Shown one piece after another: positions 1 through 9,400 of a stretch of DNA of 64,000 nucleotides. The translations under genes were made by a program, and so were the position numbers. Under the pieces are notes generated by a model. It searched no databases. It was not told the DNA's origin and saw nothing but the letters and a program-made list of their open reading frames with translations. This stretch comes from Bretschneidera sinensis. Lineage: Eukaryota; Streptophyta; Magnoliopsida; Brassicales; Akaniaceae. The stretch covers positions 144,531,328 through 144,595,327 of the forward strand of contig CM043700.1 in the NCBI GenBank assembly GCA_023935145.1, given 5' to 3'. The stretch's first letter is position 1, and the number at the start of each line of letters is the position of its first letter.

Positions 1-199
1 ATTTGGTACAAACTGCAAAAATCATACGTACAACAACAAATCCCACCGATCATATGTTCGTGGATGCATGCTCACCTCAGTTTCTCTTTATCTTATTTTT
101 ATTTGTGTTTGTGTTTGTCCTTTGGCAGTATTTCATTCTTCTCGGTTAATTACATTAGTACTAATATAAATAATAAAGTTGAATACAAATCATCAACAA

Positions 200-271
200 A
201 TCAGAGTGGCGCAGCGGAAGCGTGGTGGGCCCATAACCCACAGGTCCCAGGATCGAAACCTGGCTCTGATA
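200..271 (+). tRNA. tRNA-iMet(CAT): initiator tRNA-Met (CAT)
   Basis: A 72-nt cloverleaf. The acceptor strands ATCAGAG and CTCTGAT pair fully, followed by discriminator A. The anticodon CAT is at 232-234, flanked by GGGCC and AACCC, which pair as the GGG/CCC anticodon stem typical of initiator tRNA. The T arm GGATCGAAACC carries the B box and the D arm GGCGCAGCGG the A box. No intron and no encoded CCA. A TATA-like tract (about 161-172) and CAA upstream of the 5' end fit plant tRNA promoters. TTTT at 280-283 is the Pol III terminator. It supplies the start methionine of cytosolic translation. Its 3' end is complementary to the primer-binding sites of most LTR elements in this window. Confidence 0.96.
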
Positions 272-283
272 AGCTTGTGTTTT

Positions 284-1400
284 AATTTTTTACCAATTTC
301 TACACGGCGTCGTTCTCAACTTCTTTCCTTCCAATTCTCAACCGATGTCGTTTTCAGTACCATTTCCATACGGCGACGTTTGCTTCAAAAATCTAATTTC
401 AAGCATGCTACAAGTCCGCGATATATCGCCAAAAGAAAAAAAAATTACCGAGTACTATATAAAAGAAAACAAAATAGGAAAATGATAACGAGAAAGAGAG
501 GATAAGAAATAGTAACGAAGGGAGGATACACACACAAACCAAACCCCAAGTCCAAAATATCGCGATAAGTAAAAAACTCCCAAACCTGCAACCTACGTTT
601 CTCTCTCGGTCGAGAAGACCAATCTCTCTCTTATTCTTCTCTGTAAGTTCCTTATCTCTCGCTATTTCTCATTCTTTTTGCTCCTTAAATTTTTGAACCA
701 TTTTCATATTTTTTTTGTAAATTTCATATTTAAACACTTTTACGCTTACTATATTTCGTAGCTTTTGATTCTGTTTTTTGATTTGGATTTGGTCTAATAG
801 CCATGGATTTCTTGTACTAAGCTTCGTAACCGAGAAAATGGAGATAAATGATAGATTTTGTTGGTCTTTCATTCATTCAACAGGTGATATTATGGTCTTA
901 GCAACCAAACAAAAAAAGGAAAAAGAGAGAAGGGCAGGGTTCTCATGTTGGAGATGCTTGTACAATCTATCATTTTGCTTGTTGAAAATCTAAAATAGAT
1001 GCCCTTATATGGTTTTTTACCTTGTGTATCTAGTGGTTTATAATTGTGATAAGTATACCTTGTCTTGGTTTTCTTCTCTTACAAAGATGCTTGAAAAGTT
1101 TGAATCTTCACAATATTTGAAATTCTTGCCACTGTTTTCTATTGATTACTTCTTGTGTAGGTGTGTGAATGACCAGAAAATATTTATCCATATCACCACT
1201 AAGTTCAAGCTTATTCTGTGATAACAACTGATTGAAATTTGGATACTGTACCCAAAAAAAAACTGGCTGAATACATAATGCGTACAGAATTGAATTTTTT
1301 ATTTATTTTAAAATTGGACTACCCAATGAGAGGTAACCCTTTTCCATCCTTGATGTGAGGGGACTTGATCTCTGGTGTAAATTGTTGTATCCCCTCTGTC
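284..1400. other. intergenic; possible 5' UTR exon near 540-652
   Basis: AT-rich with no convincing coding exon. The stretch 540-652 is C/A- then CT-rich and runs into TCTGTAAGTT, a good splice donor at about 652. It could be a non-coding first exon of the broken UBA gene downstream, but nothing else ties it to that gene. Short open frames here lack family signatures. Confidence 0.25.
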
Positions 1401-1402
1401 TC

Positions 1403-2575
1403 TGACAATTTTAGAAGAAGTGAAGGATATAGCTTAGGTTGCTTTTACTACTTTGCCTTCTTGTGAAGACTGCTGAAACTTTGAAGACTGCGTGGTTGGA
1501 AAGGATCAAGTCTGAAGTTAGCATACATTCAAAAGATATTGAGAAAGAGTGGACTACCACATGCTGTACTATCATTGCAGATACATGGACTGACAACAAA
1601 TCTCGAGCTTTGATTAACTTTTTGGTTTCCTCACCCTCCAGAACCTTTTTCCACAAATCTGTTGATGCCTCATCATACTTTAAGAATACAAAATGTGTTG
1701 CTGATTTATTTGATTCTGTTATTCTTGATGTTGGCCCAGAAAACGTTGTCCTAATTATTATGGATAGTAGTTTCAATTATATTGGCATCTCAAACCATGT
1801 CTTGCAGAAATATGGGACCATTTTTGTGTCTCCTTGTGCTTCTCAATGTTTGAATCTAATATTGGAAGAATTCTCCAAGGTAGATTGGGTGAACAGATGC
1901 ATATTACAAGCACAAACTATATCCAAGTTTATATACAATAATGCATCGATGCTTGATCTAATGAAGAAGTTCACAGGGGGACATGATCTGATTAGAACTG
2001 GTATTACAAAGTCTGTATCCACCTTCTTATCATTGCAATCCATGTTGAAGCAAAGGGCAAGATTAAAGCATATGTTCAATAGCCATAGAGCATATCTTGT
2101 AGTGCCATTGTTGAGGATAATGATTTCTGGAGGGCAATAGAAGTGAGTGTGGCCATATCAGAGCCTTTACTGAAAGTATTGAGGGAAGTATCTGGAGGGA
2201 AACCTGCTGTAGGCTCCATATATGAGCTGATGACCAAGGCTAAGGAATCAATAAGGACATACTACATATTGGATGAAAATAAGTGCAAGATATTTTTAGA
2301 CGTTGTTGATAGGAAGTGACGGGACCAACTCCATTCACCTCTACATGCAGCAGCAGCATTTTTGAACCCTAGTATCCAGTATAATTCAGAAATAAAATTT
2401 CTTACTCCTAGTATAAAAGAAGACTTTTTCAAAGTTCTGGAGAAACTGCTCCCTACGCCTGATGTAAGGGGTGACATAACCAATCAAATTTTTACTTTTA
2501 CAATGGCAAAGGGGATGTTTGGCTGTAATCTGGCAATGGAGGCACGAGATACATTGCCACCAGGTATGCATACGA
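1403..2575 (+). pseudogene. hAT-family transposase relic (DUF659 region)
   Basis: Frame 2 from about 1439 to 2100 reads like the DUF659 part of plant hAT transposases: KEWTTTCC, IIADTWTDNKSRALINFLV, a run near VIMDSS, and CASQCLNLILEE. Around 2100 the homologous reading shifts to frame 1 (DFWRAIEVSVAISEPLLKVLR) and continues to about 2575 (LHAAAAFLNPSIQYNS). TGA at 2317-2319 replaces what is usually Trp in the motif before LHxPLHAAA. The zinc-finger N-terminus and the C-terminal dimerisation domain are absent. The copy has one frameshift and one nonsense codon and is truncated at both ends. I saw no terminal inverted repeats. The family would cut and paste hAT DNA transposons; this copy cannot. 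Confidence 0.72.
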
Positions 2576-3215
2576 TTTTGTATTATGTTTCATTTTGTGC
2601 AATCGTGTGCACATGTGTGAGTCTGTGTAACCTTGTCTTGGAACCACACTTTGCCCATCAAACTGAATCATCATCAGATAAAGGAATCATCCGTTAGTTG
2701 CAGAAGTATCATAAACAACTTGTAAAAATATTCAGTGCAAGCTGAAAGTTCTTCTTTCAGACCAGTGTTTTTTTATTCCAAGTTGGATTTAGGACTAACT
2801 GTTCTTCAGAATCATTTTTAATAATTGAAATTCTTAAAAAAAACTTGGGTGTATTACATCTAACTCTGGAGTGGTTAAAATCTAGGAAACTTTCTCAATG
2901 CTTCTAATTTGGACATTTCAGTGAAATTAAAAACCCTAAAAGAAAGCAGCATAAAATCATTCCTAAGTTTGAACCAAATTATACTCTTGACTTGTCTCAC
3001 CACACCCCGCCCCCCCCCCAAAAAAAAAAAAAAAAAAAAACCTTCTACTTCTGGTTTGTCCTCTATGTGTTGTCATCATTTCGTTAAAATTAAAACAGGT
3101 GAATTGTGGGACTACCTTGTTGTCTTCAATGAAGTGTTGGCTGTATCCTTTGTAGTGTCATTTACTCATTATGGTGACGGTTCCAGACTCCCTAAGTTCA
3201 GTTATTTTTGTATGC
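2576..3215. other. non-coding, with C(n)A(n) tract
   Basis: No gene seen. A homopolymer junction of about 11 C followed by about 20 A lies near 3008-3040 and makes a spurious proline/lysine frame. Confidence 0.4.
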
Positions 3216-3440
3216 AGGTCTCTGCTCAGTAGCATGGGATGCCTGGGAATTAAGCACACGTTCCACGAGAGGAACCAGTGCGCAGACATTTTGGCTAAAG
3301 CAGGACTCTCCTTAGCTGTTTCTTTTAAGTCATATGATGTTGACAAGGATTGTATTAAGCCTAATGGCTGATAGTGTCCCAGAGAACTTTGTAATGTTTG
3401 CTTAGTTAATGAATTTCCCTTTCCACCAAAAAAGAAGAAA
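3216..3440 (+). mobile_element. 3' end of a LINE (non-LTR) retrotransposon
   Basis: The frame over 3219-3371 contains HTFHERNQCADILAKAG, the C-terminal motif of the plant-LINE RNase H domain (H-x-x-R-x-x-N-x-x-A-D-x-L-A). A stop follows, and then a short 3' UTR ending near CCCTTTCCACC and an A-rich tail at about 3428-3440, a usual LINE terminus. The reverse transcriptase and endonuclease are absent or unrecognisable, as expected for a 5'-truncated copy. Exact boundaries were not determined. Confidence 0.6.
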
Positions 3441-4067
3441 GTTATGCCACTATTATCATTTTCAGGTTCTTTGAGCTTTTATTTATTCCCAGGCTCCAGT
3501 GCAGTTTTTCTTTGTTAAGTCATCTGTAACATCTTTTTACGTTTTTGGGTCTTTGCTGAAGGGCCAGGGATTCATTTCATTTGTTACAAGCTTGGAATTC
3601 ATTTCATTTGCAAATGAAGTTTGAATTTCTGATTCCATTTAGAATCAAATGAATTTTGGAATTCATTTCATTTGCAAATTCTATCAATTTTAGTATAATT
3701 TTTACATTCCAAACGGATCATTAGCTTTATGTATTCTAGATTGTTTGAATTTCTATCTGATGTTGTTTCTGGTTTTCTTTGTTCTGCTACAACTATATCT
3801 ATACTTTGTTTATAATTGACAGTTATTTTTTTATTCTATTAGTAGTTGGCCAACTCCAATTTAGATTTTTGTGTGTATTCAGGAATTAGATGCAGCTTTA
3901 GAGCAATCTGAAATCTTGTATGCATACTTCAATGTGCTCCATAGATTTGCTTAAACTACAAATAAAGTCATCAATGGACTTTGTGGTAATCATAACCATT
4001 TGCCTCATTTAGTTATATCATTTGGTGTTTAATTTGGTTGGGCTTCCTTGTTATTGGCATTTTGCAG
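3441..4067. other. non-coding, likely intron of the UBA pseudogene
   Basis: AT-rich. The short motif GAATTCATTTCATTTG recurs several times between 3570 and 3680. A stretch at 3893-3955 preceded by a good acceptor (TATTCAG) is open and could be a cryptic exon, but I do not recognise it. The segment ends in TTTTGCAG, the acceptor of the exon at 4068. Confidence 0.35.
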
Positions 4068-7031
4068 CCTCAGTTGTCCCCACAAATAGGAAATATTCCA
4101 CGGAGCAATTTTGTAACGATCCATCCCAGGTTGGCTACCCCTAGACGGTGTCATCACATTTTGGAAATCCAAGCACGACACATATATGCAACAATAAATA
4201 TAATACTACTAGTTTTTTTTTTTTTTTAATCATTTAACAGGAGAGGTAAACAAATATGATATTCACTTAAACATAAAATACATAAATGCATGAATATTTA
4301 CAATAAAATTTTTACAGGTCTTTAACTCGATTGTCTGAGGATATTAACACGTACTTGGCTTACAGAAAAAGATCTCGACTGATTCTCAACCCACCAGACT
4401 ATTTATCTTGACTGCTACCTGAAATCATTGAACAGTGAGGAATGAGCTTCACAAGCTCAGCGAATTAAATTTACTGAAAGTATTCCAAATTCTATCAATA
4501 ATCCTTTAATATTAAAATTTATTTTTCTCATAACCTGATGACAACTTTCTACTATCAATCTCTTCTTCTCAATCATTGGTTCACCTTAAGACTATCAATT
4601 ATTTCCTAATTACTTCGTAATGAGGTTCATATAAAAAAGTCCATCATTTAGATAAGTCTTATCACTGTCTTTTTATATGAAACTCAACCTTCTATAATTA
4701 AATTCACAAAAAGTATCACATCTCAGCATCTCGAAAATCTCATCATTATAGTTGTCTCTTTTTATGAGACCCAGCCATCTATAACTTAATTCACAATTAA
4801 TATACCACAACTTAGTATCTCACACATCTCATCATTATAGCTGTCTCTTTTTATGAGATCCAGCCATCTATAATTTAATTCACAATTAATATACCACATC
4901 TCAGCATTTCAAATAATGCAACGATAATTAAAACAGATGCAGATGCATGAATGATTATGATGGGAACGTCTTCCCACCTGTCGATAGGTTATTATTATCT
5001 TAGACCGGCTGCCCTCCCGGTTCTTTTATTCTCATCAGACCGGCTGCCTTCCCAGTTAATTCCAGCATATACCGGCTGTCACGGTTTTCACTTTTCATCT
5101 CAGCATATATCAGCTGTCACGGTTATTTCATTAGACCGGTTGTCTTCCCGGTTCTTTCGGTTATATTATTTAATGCATATGTGCATGAACAATGATATGA
5201 AACAGTAATGTAAACAGAAATATAAAAACAATATAAAGATTCAAGCCACTTAATTTGGCTATCCTAATTATCCACAAGATTCTTCTTTTCCCAAATCACA
5301 TCAAATAATACATTAAAGTCTGTCCAAATCCACTAAATTTCATCTCAAATTGTCCATCAGAATTTGTCAAGATCCACTAAAATTCATCTTAAATCATCCA
5401 TAAAAATTTAGCAAGATCCACTAAAATTCATCTCGTCATAATTCGTGTTAAAACATCGGTATGTCTCATCAATAATTTATTTATTTCTTTTATTTTCAAG
5501 TCAACTTATAAATTCCAAAAATATTATTACTCACCGAGAAATATTTCTACATATCCAAATTTTCTATCATTCTCATAAATCACTTTTTCATCTATCACCC
5601 AAAATACTTAAATAATTAAATTTAAGATTATCACTAAAATAATTGATTTTTCATTTAGACTACTTAAAGTAAATCCAACTCACCACGTAGCACTTAAAGC
5701 TACTCATGGGTCACCTTTTTGCCTTTCCCGATCTTCCTTGAATTTTCTCCCGATTGTTGACTACCAACACCTGATATAATATTGGAATTTAAATTTCTTA
5801 TTATTTCTTCTTTTCTCCATAAACTACACGGTTTGAAAAAATTTCTATTTTAACCTCATGAAACTTTCATAAATGATAAAATAACATTACCTTATTACCT
5901 TCTGCTATTTTGATAGCTTCTCGAAATATTTTCGAAAATACTCTCAAAATTTTGTTCCTTCCACCTGTCTTTAAATTCCCAAGTGTTTTAAGAACACAGA
6001 TGAAATATTTGGAACTAATCAAAAATTCTTTCGCGTTCTCTTCATAAATCTCTCGAACACATTATATAGGAGAGCGTGGCTGCAAATTTCAGCAGTTCCC
6101 TCCTTCAATCGTCTCCATGATTTGGAGGATTTAAAAAATAAGACATGATTGCCTTACCAACATAATGATTCACCTTTGTTTTTCTTTTCTTTTCTTTACT
6201 TTACTTTTCCCCACTAACAACAAAAATAAATAAAACCAAACATTCCACTTGAAATTGTTCTCTCGGTGGCAGCAAGTATGCTGCCTCGAGTTACTATTCC
6301 AAGTTGACTTTTTTTTTTTTTTTGCTTTTCAACCTTGGTCTCCAGAAATCTTCATTAAGTCATTCAGGGATTTAACTCTTTGTCATATTGATAAAAATAT
6401 ACATTTACCCAACTTTTAAAATACGGATATTACAAATTTCTAGTTTGATTTTGAATTTGAGAGAAGAATTCTGGCAGAGGAAAAGAAAGGAAGCCAGAAC
6501 TGCCAGAATTGGAGGAAACTTGGGTTGGAAAATCTTCCATCTAAAGCAACCGAATCAACATCCTCAGCGGTATGTTACTTTCATCAGAAGTTAACAATTT
6601 TATTTAAAGCATCATAGCTTGTGAAATGATGTTTTTGGATTTAGTTTATGTGATAATTTTTACTTGAATTACTTTGTCAAAAAAATAATTTTTACTTGAA
6701 TTGTCTGTTAATGCTTTTATTTGTAGTGAACTATGCAAGTTTATGCTGAATAGCTAATGGTAGTCAGGTAAAGCGCAGACTACTACTACTAATGCCTTGT
6801 TCAGGGGAAAAAATGTCAGTCTGCTGTATGATATCTGACATTTTTCTTTCGTTTTGAGGTAGTATAGCTAACATATACCTTCATCTTTTTCTTGTTTCAC
6901 TTCAGGTTGGTGAATTTGTCAATGGCTACACTCTCTTACGTGAAATGGGATTTTCGTCTAGCAGTATTACTGAAGCTTTAGTCATGTATGACAACGATAC
7001 AGACAAGGCATGGACACACTTCTTTCCTTAA
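4068..7031 (+). pseudogene. UBA-domain protein gene, disrupted (homologue of the gene next to HPGT1 in Arabidopsis)
   Basis: Three exon pieces of one host gene are visible. Exon a is 4068-4111 (PQLSPQIGNIPRSNF) and is cut by a solo LTR at 4112-6434. It resumes at 6440-6569, where FDFEFERRILAEEKK follows directly once the LTR and one AATTT are removed. A decayed exon b lies about 6728-6768 (VNYA, then TGA). The last exon is 6906-7031, coding VGEFVNGYTLLREMGF and ending DTDKAWTHFFP, which is a C-terminal UBA helix bundle. Besides the LTR, a TAG at 6441-6443 stands where homologues, as I recall them, have Gln. The N-terminal part is missing. UBA domains bind ubiquitin. The parent looks like the small protein Arabidopsis annotates as UBA/EF1B-like (At5g53330, from memory). 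The gene is dead. Confidence 0.78.
4112..6434 (+). mobile_element. solo LTR, 2.3-kb family, copy A
   Basis: It starts TGTAACGATCC and ends GGATATTACA, so TG...CA with TGTAA/TTACA inverted termini. It is flanked by a perfect 5-bp target duplication AATTT (4107-4111 and 6435-6439). Length is 2323 bp. It holds no gene. About three imperfect copies of a unit built round 'gtctctttttatgaga' lie at 4640-4900. Short accGGCTG...ccggtt repeats lie at 5000-5160. It is homologous to copies at 20921, 24796-27196 and 62020. The TGTAACG...TTACA form is common among plant Ty3-gypsy LTRs, so a gypsy origin is likely, but no internal region is present to prove it. Confidence 0.9.
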
Positions 7032-7218
7032 CAGTTCCTCCTGAGGATGCCGGAATTTATTGGTTGTATGTGACTGAATATTAGAGCGTTAGTTTTATAC
7101 CAAAAAAAGTTAGTTTTTCACTCTTACACTAAAGCTCAATTCTCATTGTAAAGAGGTGGCCCTTTTTAACATTTTTTTGCTCCTGTAATAAATACAACTA
7201 CTATCTTGTTAAATTTTG
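7032..7218. other. 3' flank of UBA pseudogene
   Basis: Presumptive 3' UTR with an AATAAA-like signal near 7187. Nothing else seen. Confidence 0.3.
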
Positions 7219-7510
7219 GGAATCAAATTAATCTAAAATTAAATTTAGAAAATTATAAAAAAATAATGATATCACAATTTTATTACGAAAAATACAACAA
7301 ATTGTAAAAAGTGCAATATAATGAAAAAAAACATAATAAGTTGTAATCACATGAATCTATGAGCTCTACCTGTCCGTGGTTCCAAGTGATTACGATTTAT
7401 TGTGTTCTTATTATATTGTATTTTTTTACAATTGATTATATTTTTCGTAGTAAAATTGTGATAGCATTATTTTATTTTTTAAAATTTAATTTTAGATTAA
7501 TTTGATTCTT
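7219..7510. mobile_element. fold-back MITE
   Basis: Two arms of about 125-130 bp are near-perfect reverse complements: GAATCAAATTAATCTAAAAT at the left and its complement ending TTTGATTC at the right. They are separated by a loop of about 35 bp (near 7354-7388). The element is non-coding. Transcribed, it would form a long hairpin. Target duplication not certain. The superfamily cannot be assigned. Confidence 0.8.
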
Positions 7511-7544
7511 GTGCATAGCACGAGTTTATGCTGGTAAATACAAT

Positions 7545-8044
7545 TGATGGAGCCCACAATACCCTCGGTCAATAGACTATCGACATATGGAGCTGTCCGT
7601 CACTAATAGACCATTGACACGTGTTCGGTTTCTGGCTTACAGCAAAATACACATGGAATGAATAAATCATGCAATCGTCACGTCAAAGCGCAATTAGCAG
7701 ACCAAACCACGCCTGAACACGTGATCGTCTGAGCACACAACTGAGATTTCACTGCAGAGTGCGGGATCACAAGGATGAAGCCATCCCTCCCACGTGGCTG
7801 ACCTCACCTCAGAAAACTATAAATGGCCAAAGGTATGTAGATTCAAGACACATTCTCCATTCTTCACAAATTCATTACACAAATTAACTCCCTCTACTTT
7901 CTTAAGCTCTCGTCTTGACTAGGGCGTCTAAACATTCTCGGAAGCTTCCTCCTCTTTTTCCGTAGACTTTTTAGTTCATCCATTATATTTATGCAGATCC
8001 CAAAAAATAAACCCTGAGTCAACATCGATCCCTCGGCATCAACA
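7545..8044 (+). mobile_element. 500-bp solo LTR
   Basis: Begins TGATGGAGCC and ends GGCATCAACA, with flanking direct repeats ACAAT at 7540-7544 and 8045-8049. A promoter-like CTATAAATGG at about 7819 is followed by a pyrimidine-rich transcribed-like region, as in an LTR with U3-R-U5. It has no internal domain, so it is a solo LTR left by LTR-LTR recombination. The layout suggests Ty3-gypsy but does not prove it. Confidence 0.8.
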
Positions 8045-8049
8045 ACAAT

Positions 8050-8589
8050 TATATTGTTAATTTGTAGTGCAATTCATAATAGTAATGCCTTATTGCCAGA
8101 AGTTTCCCCCGTCCCCGACCGGGATATGAATTCCTGTCCTTACGCTGTTTAACCATTGGGGACGGGGATTTCCCTATACAAATTTGAGGATTTCAGTGGG
8201 ATTGATGTTTTATTGTTATGTTTATTTTTATTAAAAATTAGTATAATATAATATAAAAAATAATAAATATATGATTTCATAAATTTAATTATCATAATTT
8301 CTATATGAGTGGTGTTATTATCACTTCAAATATTATTATTGACAATTTTTTATTTATTTATTTAACTTACAATAATATCTTTAATTGAAGTTAGATGTTT
8401 TTGAGAATGCAATTTAATTAGAAATATTATTTTAAGTTTAAATACTAAAACAAAATAAAAATACCAATAAAAGCCAATGACATTGCTCTTGTAATATGTC
8501 AATTTTTTTTTTTTTTGTGAATTTCATGTAGTGCAGTTCGTAATGCTAATACGTGGACATAATATTTCCAATTTAGTTCATAAGATGTC
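8050..8589. other. intergenic
   Basis: No gene. CCCCGTCCCC and GGGGACGGGG form a short inverted pair about 60 bp apart near 8110-8170. A 26-bp near-repeat (GTAGTGCARTTCRTAATR) occurs at 8066 and again at 8528. Confidence 0.3.
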
Positions 8590-8703
8590 GTGAATTTTTC
8601 TTTTTTTAGTATTGAGAATATACAATAACAAGACTCGAACCTTATATCTACCCTAAAAACCCCATCCTGCCTTTACCACCAAGCTAAAGCCTTGATGTCT
8701 GAT
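8590..8703 (-). mobile_element. tRNA-derived SINE
   Basis: On the minus strand an A box (TAGCTTGGTGG) and a B box (GGTTCGAGTCT) lie about 45 nt apart, the tRNA-like Pol III promoter spacing. They are followed by a TTGTATATTCTCAATAC tail and an A-rich end. No cloverleaf acceptor pairing is seen, which fits a SINE head rather than a tRNA gene. Confidence 0.6.
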
Positions 8704-9400
8704 ATTGTTTCAACTTCAAAATCTGTGTTCTCGGGAAATCAGTCCCTCTTAAATCAGCATCCAGCAAACAGATAAAATCAATTCCTTGATTTGAGCCCCT
8801 CTTAGCTAACAAAGTCTGCTTGGGTTCTTTACCTGGGATTGAAACTGCATGTTAACTGTTCTACTCTCAAACCTCATATAGGCTACTATACACCTTAGTA
8901 GACTATGAGTTGTAAATTACAAAGGCACAAACCAGATGCAGTCAAACCACTGCTTTTAAATGCAAATGTGAAAATGCTTTTCATGAACTGAATTGTAACG
9001 CAACAAAGTATCTAGAACTTCACCAGCTTGATATAGATTCAACTGACCAAAAAAAACCACATTTCCTTTTTCTCTAAATTAAAGAATAATACATATGTTA
9101 TGCTATGTTACAAAAGCAGAAACCAAAATACATGGGGGCAAAAGAATGCCACAGCAAGTTTGAGTTGTAATAGAATTATATCCTCAGTTTATATTGCCTG
9201 CCTTCAATGACAAGTTTACTGTGTGGATTCCCACTCTCCCATCTGCATTAAATCCAGATGTTTCCCAAAAATGACTTTTATTGGACTACCAAGATGCCCT
9301 ATATAAGTGGTGCTTTCTTTGTCGAATCTCATGTCGATCACACTCTTATCTACCGACATCAAGTTTCTATATGGCTCTCAGGATCTCAAAGCAAATCAAA
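8704..9400. other. intergenic and HPGT1 3' UTR
   Basis: The part nearest 9400 is the HPGT1 3' UTR. A minus-strand AATAAA is at 9277-9282, about 120 bp past the stop codon. Nothing else recognised. Confidence 0.45.

Noticed and set aside
2909..3232. 107-aa frame with a poly-proline/poly-lysine run
   Set aside because: Produced by a C(n)A(n) homopolymer; no homology.
3893..3955. Possible extra exon of the UBA gene
   Set aside because: Good acceptor and an open frame, but no match to the remembered protein and no usable donor.
4951..5208. 85-aa plus frame in LTR copy A
   Set aside because: Lies wholly inside a non-coding solo LTR and is not conserved in copies B and C.
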